This document shows positions 1 to 8,851 of a stretch of DNA of 64,000 bases, piece after piece; positions within the stretch are counted from its first letter, which is position 1, and each line of letters begins with the position of its first letter. The notes below the pieces were generated by a model. It was not told the origin of the DNA, did not search any database, and worked only from the letters and a program-made list of their open reading frames with translations. Position numbers and translations under genes: made by a program. This DNA comes from Bryobacterales bacterium (lineage in GTDB: Bacteria; Acidobacteriota; Terriglobia; Bryobacterales; Bryobacteraceae). Where the stretch lies: the NCBI GenBank assembly GCA_947446025.1, contig CANFEY010000012.1, positions 1 to 64,000 of the forward strand, given 5' to 3'.

Positions 1-2
1 AG

Positions 3-158
3 AAAGAACTGAGTTTGTCGGCCAGCCTCTACCAAATCCTACAGGTTGTCAGCGTCACCATTTTCGAGCGGACGCCCATTCTACAGGCCCTTCAGCTACA
101 ACATACCGGAGAAAAATCAGACCCATTTTTCAACCAGCTGAATCTGTTAGACTTATAG
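3..158 (+). pseudogene. 3' end of an IS4-like transposase gene (truncated by window edge)
   Basis: Frame 3 reads KELSLSASLYQILQVVSVTIFERTPILQALQLQHTGEKSDPFFNQLNLLDL*, resembling IS4-type transposase C-termini (..ILQ..S.TLFEKTPILQALQ....N.LNLFDL). The rest lies outside the window, so intact vs decayed is unknown. Confidence 0.6.
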
Positions 159-184
159 CCGGACACTACTGAACGTAGAATAGA

Positions 185-430
185 ATGGTGGCAAGAGGCT
201 TTGAGAGCAAGAACGTAGAACAGCAGCAGCAGGATCTTGAGGAGCGCCGCGCCGCAGCCAAGCGCGTGATCCTCAACGCCGAACAAGCCGAGGTCAACCG
301 CAAGCGCGACGGACTCATGCTGCAACGCACCCGCATCCTGCGCGAAATCGAAATTTCCAACAACGAGCGCCACCGCGTGACGCTGCAAAGCGGCCTGCAA
401 TTCCTGGACGAGCAAATCGCGGGCCTGTAA
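185..430 (+). CDS. small coiled-coil hypothetical protein
   Basis: 81 aa ORF rich in E/Q/R; stop overlaps hemD start (TAATG). Actual start uncertain. Confidence 0.5.
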   Translation: MVARGFESKNVEQQQQDLEERRAAAKRVILNAEQAEVNRKRDGLMLQRTRILREIEISNNERHRVTLQSGLQFLDEQIAGL

Positions 431-1227
431 TGCGCGTCCTTGCGCTGGAAAGCCGTCGAGCCGTCGAGATCGAAACCCTGATCCGCACCCGAGGCGGCGA
501 TGCGTTCGTCGCGCCGTCCATGCGCGAAATCCCGCTTCAGAACAACGTGCCCGCGTTCGCCTTCATGGACCGGCTGCTTGCGGGCGACTTCGACATGGTG
601 ATCTTCCTCACCGGCGTCGGAGCGAAGCTGCTGGCGCAGGCCATCGAAACGCGCCATCCCCCGGGCTTGTTCCAGGAAGCGCTGCGGGAAATCGCGGTGG
701 TGGTGCGCGGACCCAAGCCGAGCGGCGTGATGCGCGAATGGAATGTGCCGGTGGCTGCCATCGCGGGCGAGCCGAACACTTGGCGCGAAGTGCTCGCCGT
801 GACCCAAGGTAGGCCCGAGCGCAGCATCGCCGTGCAGGAATTCGGCCGCAGCAGTGTCGAGTTGTTGGACGCCCTCCGAGCCCGCGGAGCCGAGGTCACC
901 AGCGTCCCCGTCTATCAATGGGAGCTGCCTGAAGACACCGCCCCCCTGCGCCAAGCTGTCCACCGCCTCGTTGGCGGCGAGTTCGATCTGGTCCTGTTCA
1001 CCGCCGCCGTACAGCTCACCCACCTGCTGCAGATCGCCGAGGCTGAAGGCGTCGACGTCGACGCTGCGCTGCGGAAAATCGTAGTCGCCTCCATCGGCCC
1101 GACTACTTCGGAAGCCCTGCGCGAGCAAGGCATCCCGCCGGATTTTGAGCCATCACACCCCAAGATGGGAATTCTGGTGACCGAGGCGCTCCAGCAGGCT
1201 CCGGGCATCCTACAATTGAAGGGATGA
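430..1227 (+). CDS. hemD: uroporphyrinogen-III synthase
   Basis: 265 aa HEM4-type sequence (VLALESRRAVEIETLIRTRGG..., FTAAVQLTHLLQIAEA, VVASIGPTTSEALREQGI). Confidence 0.85.
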   Translation: MRVLALESRRAVEIETLIRTRGGDAFVAPSMREIPLQNNVPAFAFMDRLLAGDFDMVIFLTGVGAKLLAQAIETRHPPGLFQEALREIAVVVRGPKPSGVMREWNVPVAAIAGEPNTWREVLAVTQGRPERSIAVQEFGRSSVELLDALRARGAEVTSVPVYQWELPEDTAPLRQAVHRLVGGEFDLVLFTAAVQLTHLLQIAEAEGVDVDAALRKIVVASIGPTTSEALREQGIPPDFEPSHPKMGILVTEALQQAPGILQLKG

Positions 1228-1442
1228 ATCCCGGCTCCAGAAAGGCGATCGCTCGGGCTGGGCTGTACGCGGACATGGCTCTTTCGATCCCCGCATCCGC
1301 ACTAGTGGGTTACGGGATCGGCTATTTATTGGACGGGTGGCTCGGGACCACTTGGTTGCGGGTGTTGTTCCTGCTCATTCTGATTGTCGGTGCGTTCACC
1401 CGCATGGTTCTGCAGATCCTGGGAGACCAGAAGTCTAAATAA
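1224..1442 (+). CDS. AtpZ/AtpI family protein
   Basis: 72 aa, two TM segments (SALVGYGIGYLLDGWLGTTWLRVLFLLILIVGAF), directly before atpB region. Confidence 0.75.
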   Translation: MNPGSRKAIARAGLYADMALSIPASALVGYGIGYLLDGWLGTTWLRVLFLLILIVGAFTRMVLQILGDQKSK

Positions 1443-1808
1443 ATGTTTGAGATATCGATTCCACGCATCAAGCGCTACGCCCTAATACTGGGCGTCGTCG
1501 GCACGGTCGTCGCGCTGCTCACCCGCGGGGCGAAAGACGCCTCCGGCTTCGTCGTCGGAGCGTCTCTGGCCTTCGTGACCATCGAATCCTGGTCCCGTCT
1601 GGCCGCCAGCCTCAACCCGGAGGCCGCCTCCAAGCCCTCCGTGGGAGCGTCCGGCGTCTTCCTGGCCGTCCGCTACCTGCTGATCGCCGCCGCTATCTAT
1701 GCTACAGTAAAGGTTTTGGGAGTGACCCCGCTGGCGATGTTGCTGGGCCTGTTTGTGTCCTTTGCCGCCGTCGTAGTCGAACTCATTCAGCAGTCCTCCA
1801 AAAGGTAA
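1443..1808 (+). CDS. ATP synthase subunit I-like membrane protein
   Basis: 121 aa hydrophobic protein in the position of atpI. Confidence 0.65.
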   Translation: MFEISIPRIKRYALILGVVGTVVALLTRGAKDASGFVVGASLAFVTIESWSRLAASLNPEAASKPSVGASGVFLAVRYLLIAAAIYATVKVLGVTPLAMLLGLFVSFAAVVVELIQQSSKR

Positions 1809-1811
1809 CCT

Positions 1812-2582
1812 ATGGAACACGAGCTAGGGCTCACCCGTCTTTTTAACGATTTTCTGGCCGCTCCGGCCAATGCCGCGCTCAATCTGGTCGGAATGCCCAG
1901 CGATCCGCGCCCGTGGGGCAATTGGCTCGCCGTGGAAGTCATGTGCGCGGTCCTCATCATGCTCATCGCGCTGATGATCCGCGGAGCGCTCTCCGCCGAC
2001 AAGCCGGGCGGCCTGCAGCATTTCTTCGAGACCTGCTACGAATTCATCAAGAAGTCCGCCGTGGACGCGGGCGTGGAAGATCCTGCGAAATACATGTCGT
2101 ACTTCGCCACCATCTTCATTTTCATCGCGACGATGAATCTCATCGGGATCATCCCGGCCTTTGAATCGCCCACCATGTTCGCCTGGGTGCCGGCTGGACT
2201 CGCCCTCTGGACCTTCCTCTACTTCAACGTCGCCGGCTTCCGCACCAACGGCCTGGGCTATTTGAAGCACTTCGCAGGACCCATTTGGTGGATGGCTCCC
2301 CTGATGTTCCCCATCGAAATTATCTCCCTGTTCATCCGGCCGCTTTCCCTCACCGTGCGTCTCTACGGCAACATGTTCGCGGGCGAGCAGGTGACCCTGG
2401 TATTTATCTCCATGACCAAGCTGATCATCCCGGTGATCTTCATGGGGCTGCACGTGTTCGTCGGCTTGGTGCAGGCGTATGTGTTTACGATGTTGACGAT
2501 GATCTACATAGCGGGAGCAACCGCGACGTCTCATGGTCATGGCGACGAGCATGCTCACGGGCATGACGCGCACGCGCACTAG
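1812..2582 (+). CDS. atpB: F0F1 ATP synthase subunit A
   Basis: 256 aa; ...SLTVRLYGNMFAGEQVTLVFI..., GLVQAYVFTMLTMIYI; His-rich C-terminus. Confidence 0.95.
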   Translation: MEHELGLTRLFNDFLAAPANAALNLVGMPSDPRPWGNWLAVEVMCAVLIMLIALMIRGALSADKPGGLQHFFETCYEFIKKSAVDAGVEDPAKYMSYFATIFIFIATMNLIGIIPAFESPTMFAWVPAGLALWTFLYFNVAGFRTNGLGYLKHFAGPIWWMAPLMFPIEIISLFIRPLSLTVRLYGNMFAGEQVTLVFISMTKLIIPVIFMGLHVFVGLVQAYVFTMLTMIYIAGATATSHGHGDEHAHGHDAHAH

Positions 2583-2679
2583 AGTTTTGCAGTACCCCGT
2601 TTCAGTGTGAGCCCCCGGTCTCCCAAGGCACGGACGGAACCACCTCCTGGCGGAATTTATAGTTGAAAGGCAACAAACA

Positions 2680-2982
2680 ATGCGTCTCAAGAATTTCCTA
2701 TTTCTCTCCACCCTGCTCCTGATGGCCAGCCCCGTATTCGCCCAAGAGGGCGGCGGTGCAGGCGTCACCGGTAGCGTTACGGCCGTGGGTGCCGCGGTTG
2801 GCATGGCGATCGCCAGCGGACTTTGCGGACTCGGTCAGGGCAAGGCCGTCGCTTCCGCCGCTGAAGCCGTGGCTCGTAATCCTGGTGCCGCCGCCACCAT
2901 TCAGACCCTGATGGTTCTCGGCCTCGCGTTTATTGAATCGCTGGCGCTGTTTACGCTTGTCATCATCTTCTTGAAGGCGTAG
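2680..2982 (+). CDS. atpE: F0F1 ATP synthase subunit C with N-terminal signal-like extension
   Basis: GLGQGKAVASAAEAVARNPGAAATIQTLMVLGLAFIESLALF; signal-like MRLKNFLFLSTLLLMASPVFAQ. Confidence 0.93.
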   Translation: MRLKNFLFLSTLLLMASPVFAQEGGGAGVTGSVTAVGAAVGMAIASGLCGLGQGKAVASAAEAVARNPGAAATIQTLMVLGLAFIESLALFTLVIIFLKA

Positions 2983-2989
2983 TGGGGCT

Positions 2990-3016
2990 GTCCGCTCCCT
3001 TACGGTCGCGGTTCGG
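2990..3016. repeat. candidate interspersed REP-like repeat (GTCCGCTCCCTTACGGTCGCGGTTCGG)
   Basis: Intergenic GC-rich segment resembling the GCGACCGTGAGGGAGCGGAC-type repeat recalled from Solibacter-like genomes; followed by imperfect hairpin CCGCTATGC-GTGA-GCATGCGG. Confidence 0.4.
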
Positions 3017-3073
3017 TGCAGCAAGCAGTGAGCCGCTATGCGTGAGCATGCGGACGGACGGTACAACAACGAG

Positions 3074-3099
3074 GGCGGGCCGCTACGGTCCGCCTTTTT
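3074..3099 (+). terminator. Rho-independent terminator after atpE
   Basis: GGCGGGCC-GCTAC-GGTCCGCC followed by TTTTT; 8-bp stem with one wobble. Confidence 0.75.
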
Positions 3100-3112
3100 C
3101 ATTTGAGGAACC

Positions 3113-3997
3113 ATGAAACTGCAAGGAATTTTTCCCGCCATCGTCACTCCTTTTGACTCCAAGGGTGAACTGTACAAAATCAAGGTCCAGCATAATGTCG
3201 AACGCTGGAACCGAACCGTGCTCTCCGGCTACGTCGTCTGCGGCTCCACCGGCGAAAGCGCGCTGCTCAGCGGCGAAGAAAAGCTGCTGCTGTTTGAATG
3301 GGTCGCGCAGCATGCGGCTCCGGAGAAGACGCTCATCGCGGGGACCAGCGCCGACAGTGTGCGGGAGTGCGTGCGCATGACCAATCGGGCGGCGGAGCTG
3401 GGCTACAAAGCCGCGCTGATTCTGCCGGCGAACTACTACAAGTCGATTTTCAGCAAGCCGGAGTCGCAGAAGTTGTTCTTCCGGGCGGTTGCCGATCAGG
3501 CCAAGATTCCGGTGCTGCTGTATCACTTCCCGCAGGTCAGCGGGATCGACATGTTGCCGGAGACGGTGGCGGAGCTGGCGGCGCATCCGAACATCATCGG
3601 GATGAAGGATAGCTCGGGGAACCTCGAAGGGACCAAGACGTTTCTCGCCGCGGTGCCGAAGGATTTTCAGGTGATGACGGGGTCGTCGAATGTGCTGGCC
3701 GCGTCGCTGGCGGCGGGCTGCTCGGGCGCGATTTTGGCCTTGGCGAATGCGGTGCCGTACGCGTGCATCAGCATCTGGGAAGCGCACCGGTCGCGGGAAA
3801 CTGAGGCAGCGGAAGACTGGCAGAGCCGCATCGCGGCGGGGTCGGCGATTATCTCGGGAAGCTACGGTATCCCCGGACTGAAGCACGCGATGGACCTGAT
3901 GGGGTACTTCGGCGGCGATCCGCGGCTGCCGTTTGTGCCGGTGGGTCCGGCGGCGCAGGCGGAGATCGCACGCGCCTTTGAGGGACTTAAAGGCTGA
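3113..3997 (+). CDS. dihydrodipicolinate synthase family protein (DapA-like aldolase)
   Basis: 294 aa; GIFPAIVTPFDSKG, STGESALLSGEEK, IIGMKDSSGNLE. Confidence 0.9.
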   Translation: MKLQGIFPAIVTPFDSKGELYKIKVQHNVERWNRTVLSGYVVCGSTGESALLSGEEKLLLFEWVAQHAAPEKTLIAGTSADSVRECVRMTNRAAELGYKAALILPANYYKSIFSKPESQKLFFRAVADQAKIPVLLYHFPQVSGIDMLPETVAELAAHPNIIGMKDSSGNLEGTKTFLAAVPKDFQVMTGSSNVLAASLAAGCSGAILALANAVPYACISIWEAHRSRETEAAEDWQSRIAAGSAIISGSYGIPGLKHAMDLMGYFGGDPRLPFVPVGPAAQAEIARAFEGLKG

Positions 3998-4370
3998 GCT
4001 GCGATAGCGGTACAATCTGGCGCGGGCGGCCGATGCGGATTTTGCCGTTGCGGAAATCGTGGGCCCTGGCGTGGATGATTTCTGAGACGCTGTCGGCCAG
4101 GAAGCCGATCAGCTTGCCGGAGTTCAGCACCACGATACACGGCGTCCGCCCCGATATGCCGTGGCGCAGCTTGAGGCGCAGCCGCAGATCGATCACAGGG
4201 AACGGCTCCCCGCGCAAGCGGGATTCGCCCGCCAGCCAGGCCGGATCGGGGTGGTCCGCGCTGAGCAGGTCGTGCGCGGGGATGATCGCCTTGACCGGAC
4301 CCGCTTCAATCGCAAATTCCTGCCGCCCCACCCGGAACGTCAAGTATTCGCCGCTGCGGAATCCTTCCAC
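3987..4370 (-). CDS. CheW-like domain protein
   Basis: YLTFRVGRQEFAIEAGPVKAIIP ... RGEPFPVIDLRLRL ... VVLNSGKLIGFLADSVSEII. Confidence 0.75.
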   Translation of the reverse strand: MEGFRSGEYLTFRVGRQEFAIEAGPVKAIIPAHDLLSADHPDPAWLAGESRLRGEPFPVIDLRLRLKLRHGISGRTPCIVVLNSGKLIGFLADSVSEIIHARAHDFRNGKIRIGRPRQIVPLSQLSL

Positions 4371-4391
4371 ATGGCCCGTATCGGCCCGGCG

Positions 4392-5549
4392 TCAGGAAGT
4401 GTGAGCGTCGCGAGCCACGTAGCCGCACGCGATGATGCTGAGCAAGACGCCCAGTGGTTCGCTGTCATTGAGGTTGTGCTCGGCCACTCCCGCCACCGTC
4501 ACCGCAAGGAGACACGCAATCGCCGCCGGCATCATCCAGTTGGCCCGTCGAGCCATCCAGAAATCGAACAGCGCGCGCCCCAGGAACCCCAGCATCGCCA
4601 GCAGCGCCGGCACACCGCGCTCCGCCGCGTATTGGTAGTAGACGTTGTGCAAGTGCCCGATGGACCATTCCGTCGGCACCGGACTCGGCACGCTGGGCGG
4701 CGCGTATTCGACGAACTTGCGGCTCACCATCTCGGGCCCCACTCCCACCAACGGATGCGCCTTGATCATCTCCCACCCCGTGGCCCGCAACGCCGCCCGG
4801 TGCGCCGTGGAATCCACAATATTGAGTTGAGGCTGGAACACAGACATCACGCGCTCCCGTAGCAACGGACTAGCCGCCAGAACCACCGCCCCCGCTACAG
4901 GCACCAGCGCCACCAGCCACCGCTTGCGGGACCACAACATCCACATACCACCCAGCGCCGTCCCCGCCCACATGGTGCGCTGGAAGGAGACGAGCAGTCC
5001 CGCTCCCATCACGCCGACCGCGCCCAGCAGGACCCCGCTCCGCCTATCGAACAGTATCAGCGCGCCAGCCACCATCAGAGCCATCATGGTGATCCCGCTG
5101 AAGGTCATCCAGTGGGACATGAATCCGGTGGCCCGCGAGCCGTTGCTGTATACGTGATAGAACAGCACAGCGTTGGTGCGGTAGATTCCGGCGAACTGCA
5201 CCAGCGCCCAGGCGGCGGAAAGCGTGGCCCCCGCGAGGATGCCGTACATCACCCAGCGGACTTCGCGCAGCGTCCGGATCGCGCTGAACACCGCGAAGAG
5301 CATCAGGTACTCGTAGAATTTCTTCACCTGCGCGAGGCCCACGCGCGGCTCCGGCGAAAACGCCAAGGACACCAGCGTCCACCCCATGAACAGCAGCAGC
5401 GGCAGCGTCACGGGGGGCCAGCGCAGCTTCTTGGGGTCCAGCAGCAGCGCCAGCACCGCCGCGCCCAGCAGAATCTGGCTCGCTGCGATGGACACGGTTG
5501 AGGTGGCTGCCGCCGCACCCGCTAGATAGGCTGGGGCCTTGTCGCGCAT
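4392..5549 (-). CDS. O-antigen ligase family membrane protein
   Basis: Multi-TM; GWEMIKAHPLVGVGPEMV...IGHLHNVYYQYAAERGVPALLAMLGFL (Wzy_C-like). Start placed at ATG MRDKAPAYL. Confidence 0.8.
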   Translation of the reverse strand: MRDKAPAYLAGAAAATSTVSIAASQILLGAAVLALLLDPKKLRWPPVTLPLLLFMGWTLVSLAFSPEPRVGLAQVKKFYEYLMLFAVFSAIRTLREVRWVMYGILAGATLSAAWALVQFAGIYRTNAVLFYHVYSNGSRATGFMSHWMTFSGITMMALMVAGALILFDRRSGVLLGAVGVMGAGLLVSFQRTMWAGTALGGMWMLWSRKRWLVALVPVAGAVVLAASPLLRERVMSVFQPQLNIVDSTAHRAALRATGWEMIKAHPLVGVGPEMVSRKFVEYAPPSVPSPVPTEWSIGHLHNVYYQYAAERGVPALLAMLGFLGRALFDFWMARRANWMMPAAIACLLAVTVAGVAEHNLNDSEPLGVLLSIIACGYVARDAHTS

Positions 5550-5551
5550 GG

Positions 5552-5887
5552 CTAGTAACGCGGGACCGAGGGGTCCACCATCGCGCTCCAGGCGTCGATC
5601 CCGCCGGCCATGCTGGAGCAATTCTCGACGCCCTGTTCGCGCAGCCAGTGGACCACGTTCAGACTGCGCACGCCGTGATGGCAAAACACCACCAGCGGCC
5701 CGGTGGCAGCTTTGGCCTCCAGTTCCTGCAACTGCGACGGCACGGAGCGCATGGGCAGCAACGCCGCGCCTTCAATCTTGCAGATGGCGAACTCATTCGG
5801 TTCGCGCACGTCGATGAGGTGCAGAACCTCTCCAGCGTCTATGAGTTGCTGAACGTCGCGGGCGGAAATTTCCAAGGGACCGGGCAT
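5552..5887 (-). CDS. rhodanese-like domain protein
   Basis: LIDVREPNEFAICKIEGAALLPM...VVFCHHGVRS. Confidence 0.88.
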   Translation of the reverse strand: MPGPLEISARDVQQLIDAGEVLHLIDVREPNEFAICKIEGAALLPMRSVPSQLQELEAKAATGPLVVFCHHGVRSLNVVHWLREQGVENCSSMAGGIDAWSAMVDPSVPRY

Positions 5888-6000
5888 GATTCACCATCAT
5901 AGCGGGTACCCCGGCGTCTAAGGGTACCGGGGTGGAAATTCCCATGTGTCCAGGGATCTCTGCGGATTCCTAATGGCGGGAGCGTAGGTTATTGTGGATC

Positions 6001-6189
6001 ATGGCCAACCTACTGCGGCGAATCTGGCGCGAACTGCAGGCCCAGGACCTGATCGAATACGCGCTTATGGCCGGCTTCGTAGCCGTATCCGCGGGAGCTC
6101 TGATGCCTGGGGTAGCGGGCAGCATCAGCACCATCTTCTCGAAGGTCGCCTCGGTGCTGTTCGTGGCGCAAGACCCGTTCACAGGATAA
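6001..6189 (+). CDS. Flp family type IVb pilin
   Basis: MANLLRRIWRELQAQDLIEYALMAGFVAVSAGALMPGVAGSISTIF; ATG at 6001 preferred over upstream TTG. Confidence 0.75.
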   Translation: MANLLRRIWRELQAQDLIEYALMAGFVAVSAGALMPGVAGSISTIFSKVASVLFVAQDPFTG

Positions 6190-6193
6190 ACGA

Positions 6194-7531
6194 TCATCCC
6201 CCAGGGAGAATCTTGGAGATATCGTTGTAGATCACAAAAACGATCACGACCATCAGGAACGCGAAGCCCACCTTCACGATGCCTTCCTTGACGCGCATGC
6301 TGAGGTCGCGCTGCATCAGCATCTCGATCAGCAGCATGAGGATGCCGCCGCCGTCCAGCAGCGGAATGGGTAGCAGGTTCACCACCGCCAGATTCAAGCT
6401 GACGGCTGCCATCAAGCCCAGGAACGTCTTGGCACCCTCTTTCGCCGCGCGCCCCGACTGCACGGCGATGCCGATGGGGCCGTCGATCGAGCGCGCCGAC
6501 ATGCGCTGCTCCACCACGCTTTGCAGGAAGCGGTAGATCATCATCGCGTTCTTCTGGTTTTCATCCCACGACGCCATGGCAGCCTCGCGCAAAGGGAGCT
6601 GCACTACTTCCACACGCCCTTGCTGCAACTGCGCGCCGATGCGCCAATGTTCCGCTCCCGCTTCGGTGGTCTTGAGTGGCTGAATCCCAACCTCATGTTC
6701 CTGCCCGTCGCGAAGATAAACCAGCTGCACCGGCTCACCCTTGGACCCCTCCACCGTCTCGATCAACTTCTCCGAGGACAGGATCAGGTTACCGTTGATG
6801 CTCACGATGCGGTCGCCCTTCTGGAGCCCCGCCTTCTCTGCCGGAGCGGCGTCCGAGAACCCCGCCACCAGCACCTCCACCTGCGGCGACCAGCCTGAAG
6901 AACCTGGGCTCCGCGCATCCGGCGATTCCGGCACAAGTTTGAACTGCAGCCGCGATCCACCACGCACTACGGTGACGTCCATGGACCGCCCCACGCCCAC
7001 CATCTCCTTGCGTTGGATGGCTTCCCAATTCGGGCCGCCCTGCCCGTCGAACTCAACAACCTGATCGCCCTCTTGGATGCCCGCCTTTGCCGCCGGACCC
7101 TTGGCCATCACCGTTGCAATCACCGGATTCGGCGGGTCGACGCGCTTCGGGTACTCCCACATGAACAGGCCTGTCAGGATCAGCAGGGCCAGCACAAAGT
7201 TAACAGCTGGGCCGGCAAAGATGATGCATAGGCGCTGCCAACGGGGCTTGGCGGGAAATGCGCGTGGGTCCATTTGCGCGGATTCGGTATCCGCGATTTC
7301 GCCCGGCTGCTCACCGGCCATCTTGACGTACCCGCCCAGCAGGAAAGCGCAGAACTTGAAGTCGGTTTCGCCGCGCTTGAAGCCGAACAGCCGCGGCCCG
7401 AAGCCGAAGCTGAACGCTTCAATGTGGACGTCGAAGAAGCGCGCCACCATGTAGTGACCCAGCTCATGCAGCAGGATCATCACGCCAATCAGAACCAGAA
7501 ACCAGAAAACTGTCTGCAGAGTATCGAACAT
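6194..7531 (-). CDS. rseP: RIP metalloprotease RseP (site-2 protease)
   Basis: HELGHYMVARFF zinc motif, PDZ domains, NLLPIPLLDGG. Confidence 0.93.
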   Translation of the reverse strand: MFDTLQTVFWFLVLIGVMILLHELGHYMVARFFDVHIEAFSFGFGPRLFGFKRGETDFKFCAFLLGGYVKMAGEQPGEIADTESAQMDPRAFPAKPRWQRLCIIFAGPAVNFVLALLILTGLFMWEYPKRVDPPNPVIATVMAKGPAAKAGIQEGDQVVEFDGQGGPNWEAIQRKEMVGVGRSMDVTVVRGGSRLQFKLVPESPDARSPGSSGWSPQVEVLVAGFSDAAPAEKAGLQKGDRIVSINGNLILSSEKLIETVEGSKGEPVQLVYLRDGQEHEVGIQPLKTTEAGAEHWRIGAQLQQGRVEVVQLPLREAAMASWDENQKNAMMIYRFLQSVVEQRMSARSIDGPIGIAVQSGRAAKEGAKTFLGLMAAVSLNLAVVNLLPIPLLDGGGILMLLIEMLMQRDLSMRVKEGIVKVGFAFLMVVIVFVIYNDISKILPGG

Positions 7532-7546
7532 TTCGTCTCTCTTATT

Positions 7547-8737
7547 TTACGTACGTGCCGCCAAAACGGCTCTAGCCGCGATCACTTCCGCCGCCACCCG
7601 GCGCGCCTCGCGGTCCACTTCCAGGACTTCATTGATGGACGCGGGTTCGCGGGCGGGCATCCGCTCCAGCGTTTCCGCCACCGTTTCCCAGATGCCGGGA
7701 AAAGGAAGCTTGCCCGCCAAAAACTCCGCCACAGCAACCTCGTCGGCGGCATTCAGGATCGCCGTGGCCGCCCCGCCCGCTTCCTGCGCCTGGTAGGCCA
7801 GACTCAGCAGCGGAAATTTCTCAAAGTCCGGAGCGTAGAAATTCCAACACGAAGTCTCCCGCCAATTGATGCGCGGCACTGGAGCCGCCGCCCGCTCGGG
7901 ATACGTCATCGCGTACTGGATCGGCATCCGCATGTCGGTAGCACAGACTTGCGCGATCACGCTGCCGTCCACGTACTCCACCATGGCATGGACTTTCGAT
8001 TCCGGATGCACCACCACATCCACTTCTTTCGGCTGGAAGTCAAACAGCCAGCAGGCCTCGATCACTTCAAATCCCTTGTTCATCAGCGTCGCCGAATCAA
8101 TGGTGATGCGCTGGCCCATTTTCCAGGTGGGATGGTTCAAGGCCTGTGCTACAGTGACGGACGCAAGCTGCTCGCGCGGGGTTTCGCGGAACGGCCCGCC
8201 GGACGCCGTGAGAATCAGCTTCGTCACTCCGTCGCGCCCGCCGCGCAGGCACTGATGCGCGCCGTTGTGCTCACTATCGACGGGGATCATCTCCGCCCCC
8301 GAGGCCTCGCGCGCCGCCATCACCAGCTTGCCCGCCGAAACCAGGACTTCCTTGTTGGCCAGCCCCACCCGCTTTTTCGCGCGGATTGCCTCGTAGGTGG
8401 CCTTCAGTCCTTCCACGCCGACTATCGCCGACATAACGAAGCCGACTTCCGGCGCAACGGCCGCGTCCACCTTCGCCTTGCCCCCGTACACGATTTCCGT
8501 GCCCGTGAACGTGCCAATCGCGCGCAATGCCTTCGCCGCAGCCTCGTCGGCAACCACGGCCACCTTCGGCCGGAATTCCCCAATCTGCTGCGCCAGCAGG
8601 TTTACATTCCGTCCAGCAACCAGTGCGTAAATGCCGAACCGCTCCGGCCACTGCCGGACGACATTTAAAGTATTGACACCAATGGAGCCAGTAGAGCCGA
8701 GAACAGTTAGGAGAGTCACCCGATTCAAGAATACCAC
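7547..8737 (-). CDS. dxr: 1-deoxy-D-xylulose-5-phosphate reductoisomerase
   Basis: GSTGSIGVNTLNVV, NKEVLVSAG, IPVDSEHN, GQRITIDSATLMNKGFEVIEA. True start may be a few codons downstream (GTG). Confidence 0.95.
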   Translation of the reverse strand: MVFLNRVTLLTVLGSTGSIGVNTLNVVRQWPERFGIYALVAGRNVNLLAQQIGEFRPKVAVVADEAAAKALRAIGTFTGTEIVYGGKAKVDAAVAPEVGFVMSAIVGVEGLKATYEAIRAKKRVGLANKEVLVSAGKLVMAAREASGAEMIPVDSEHNGAHQCLRGGRDGVTKLILTASGGPFRETPREQLASVTVAQALNHPTWKMGQRITIDSATLMNKGFEVIEACWLFDFQPKEVDVVVHPESKVHAMVEYVDGSVIAQVCATDMRMPIQYAMTYPERAAAPVPRINWRETSCWNFYAPDFEKFPLLSLAYQAQEAGGAATAILNAADEVAVAEFLAGKLPFPGIWETVAETLERMPAREPASINEVLEVDREARRVAAEVIAARAVLAART

Positions 8738-8781
8738 TCGTTTCTTTGGATGGGTTGCAGAAGGTAAGGATTTTAGGGGGC

Positions 8782-8851
8782 GCCGGGGAGGTTTTGCTTC
8801 AGGGGTCTTATCTGAGGTTAGTCTCGCTTTGGTGGGAGTCGCCTCCCCGGC
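8782..8851. ncRNA. candidate structured RNA / long inverted repeat upstream of dxr
   Basis: 10-bp perfect closing stem GCCGGGGAGG (8782-8791) / CCTCCCCGGC (8842-8851), with nested CTTCAG...CTGAGG hairpin, in a non-coding gap. Confidence 0.35.

Noticed and set aside
1824-2804. 326-aa minus-strand ORF opposite atpB
   Set aside because: Shadow ORF in high-GC sequence: Arg/His/Glu/Gly-rich low-complexity, antisense to a certain gene.
5908-5933. ACCCCGG...CCGGGGT hairpin with repeated GGGTACC between rhodanese and Flp genes
   Set aside because: Short 7-bp stem without U-tract or known consensus; could be chance in GC-rich DNA.
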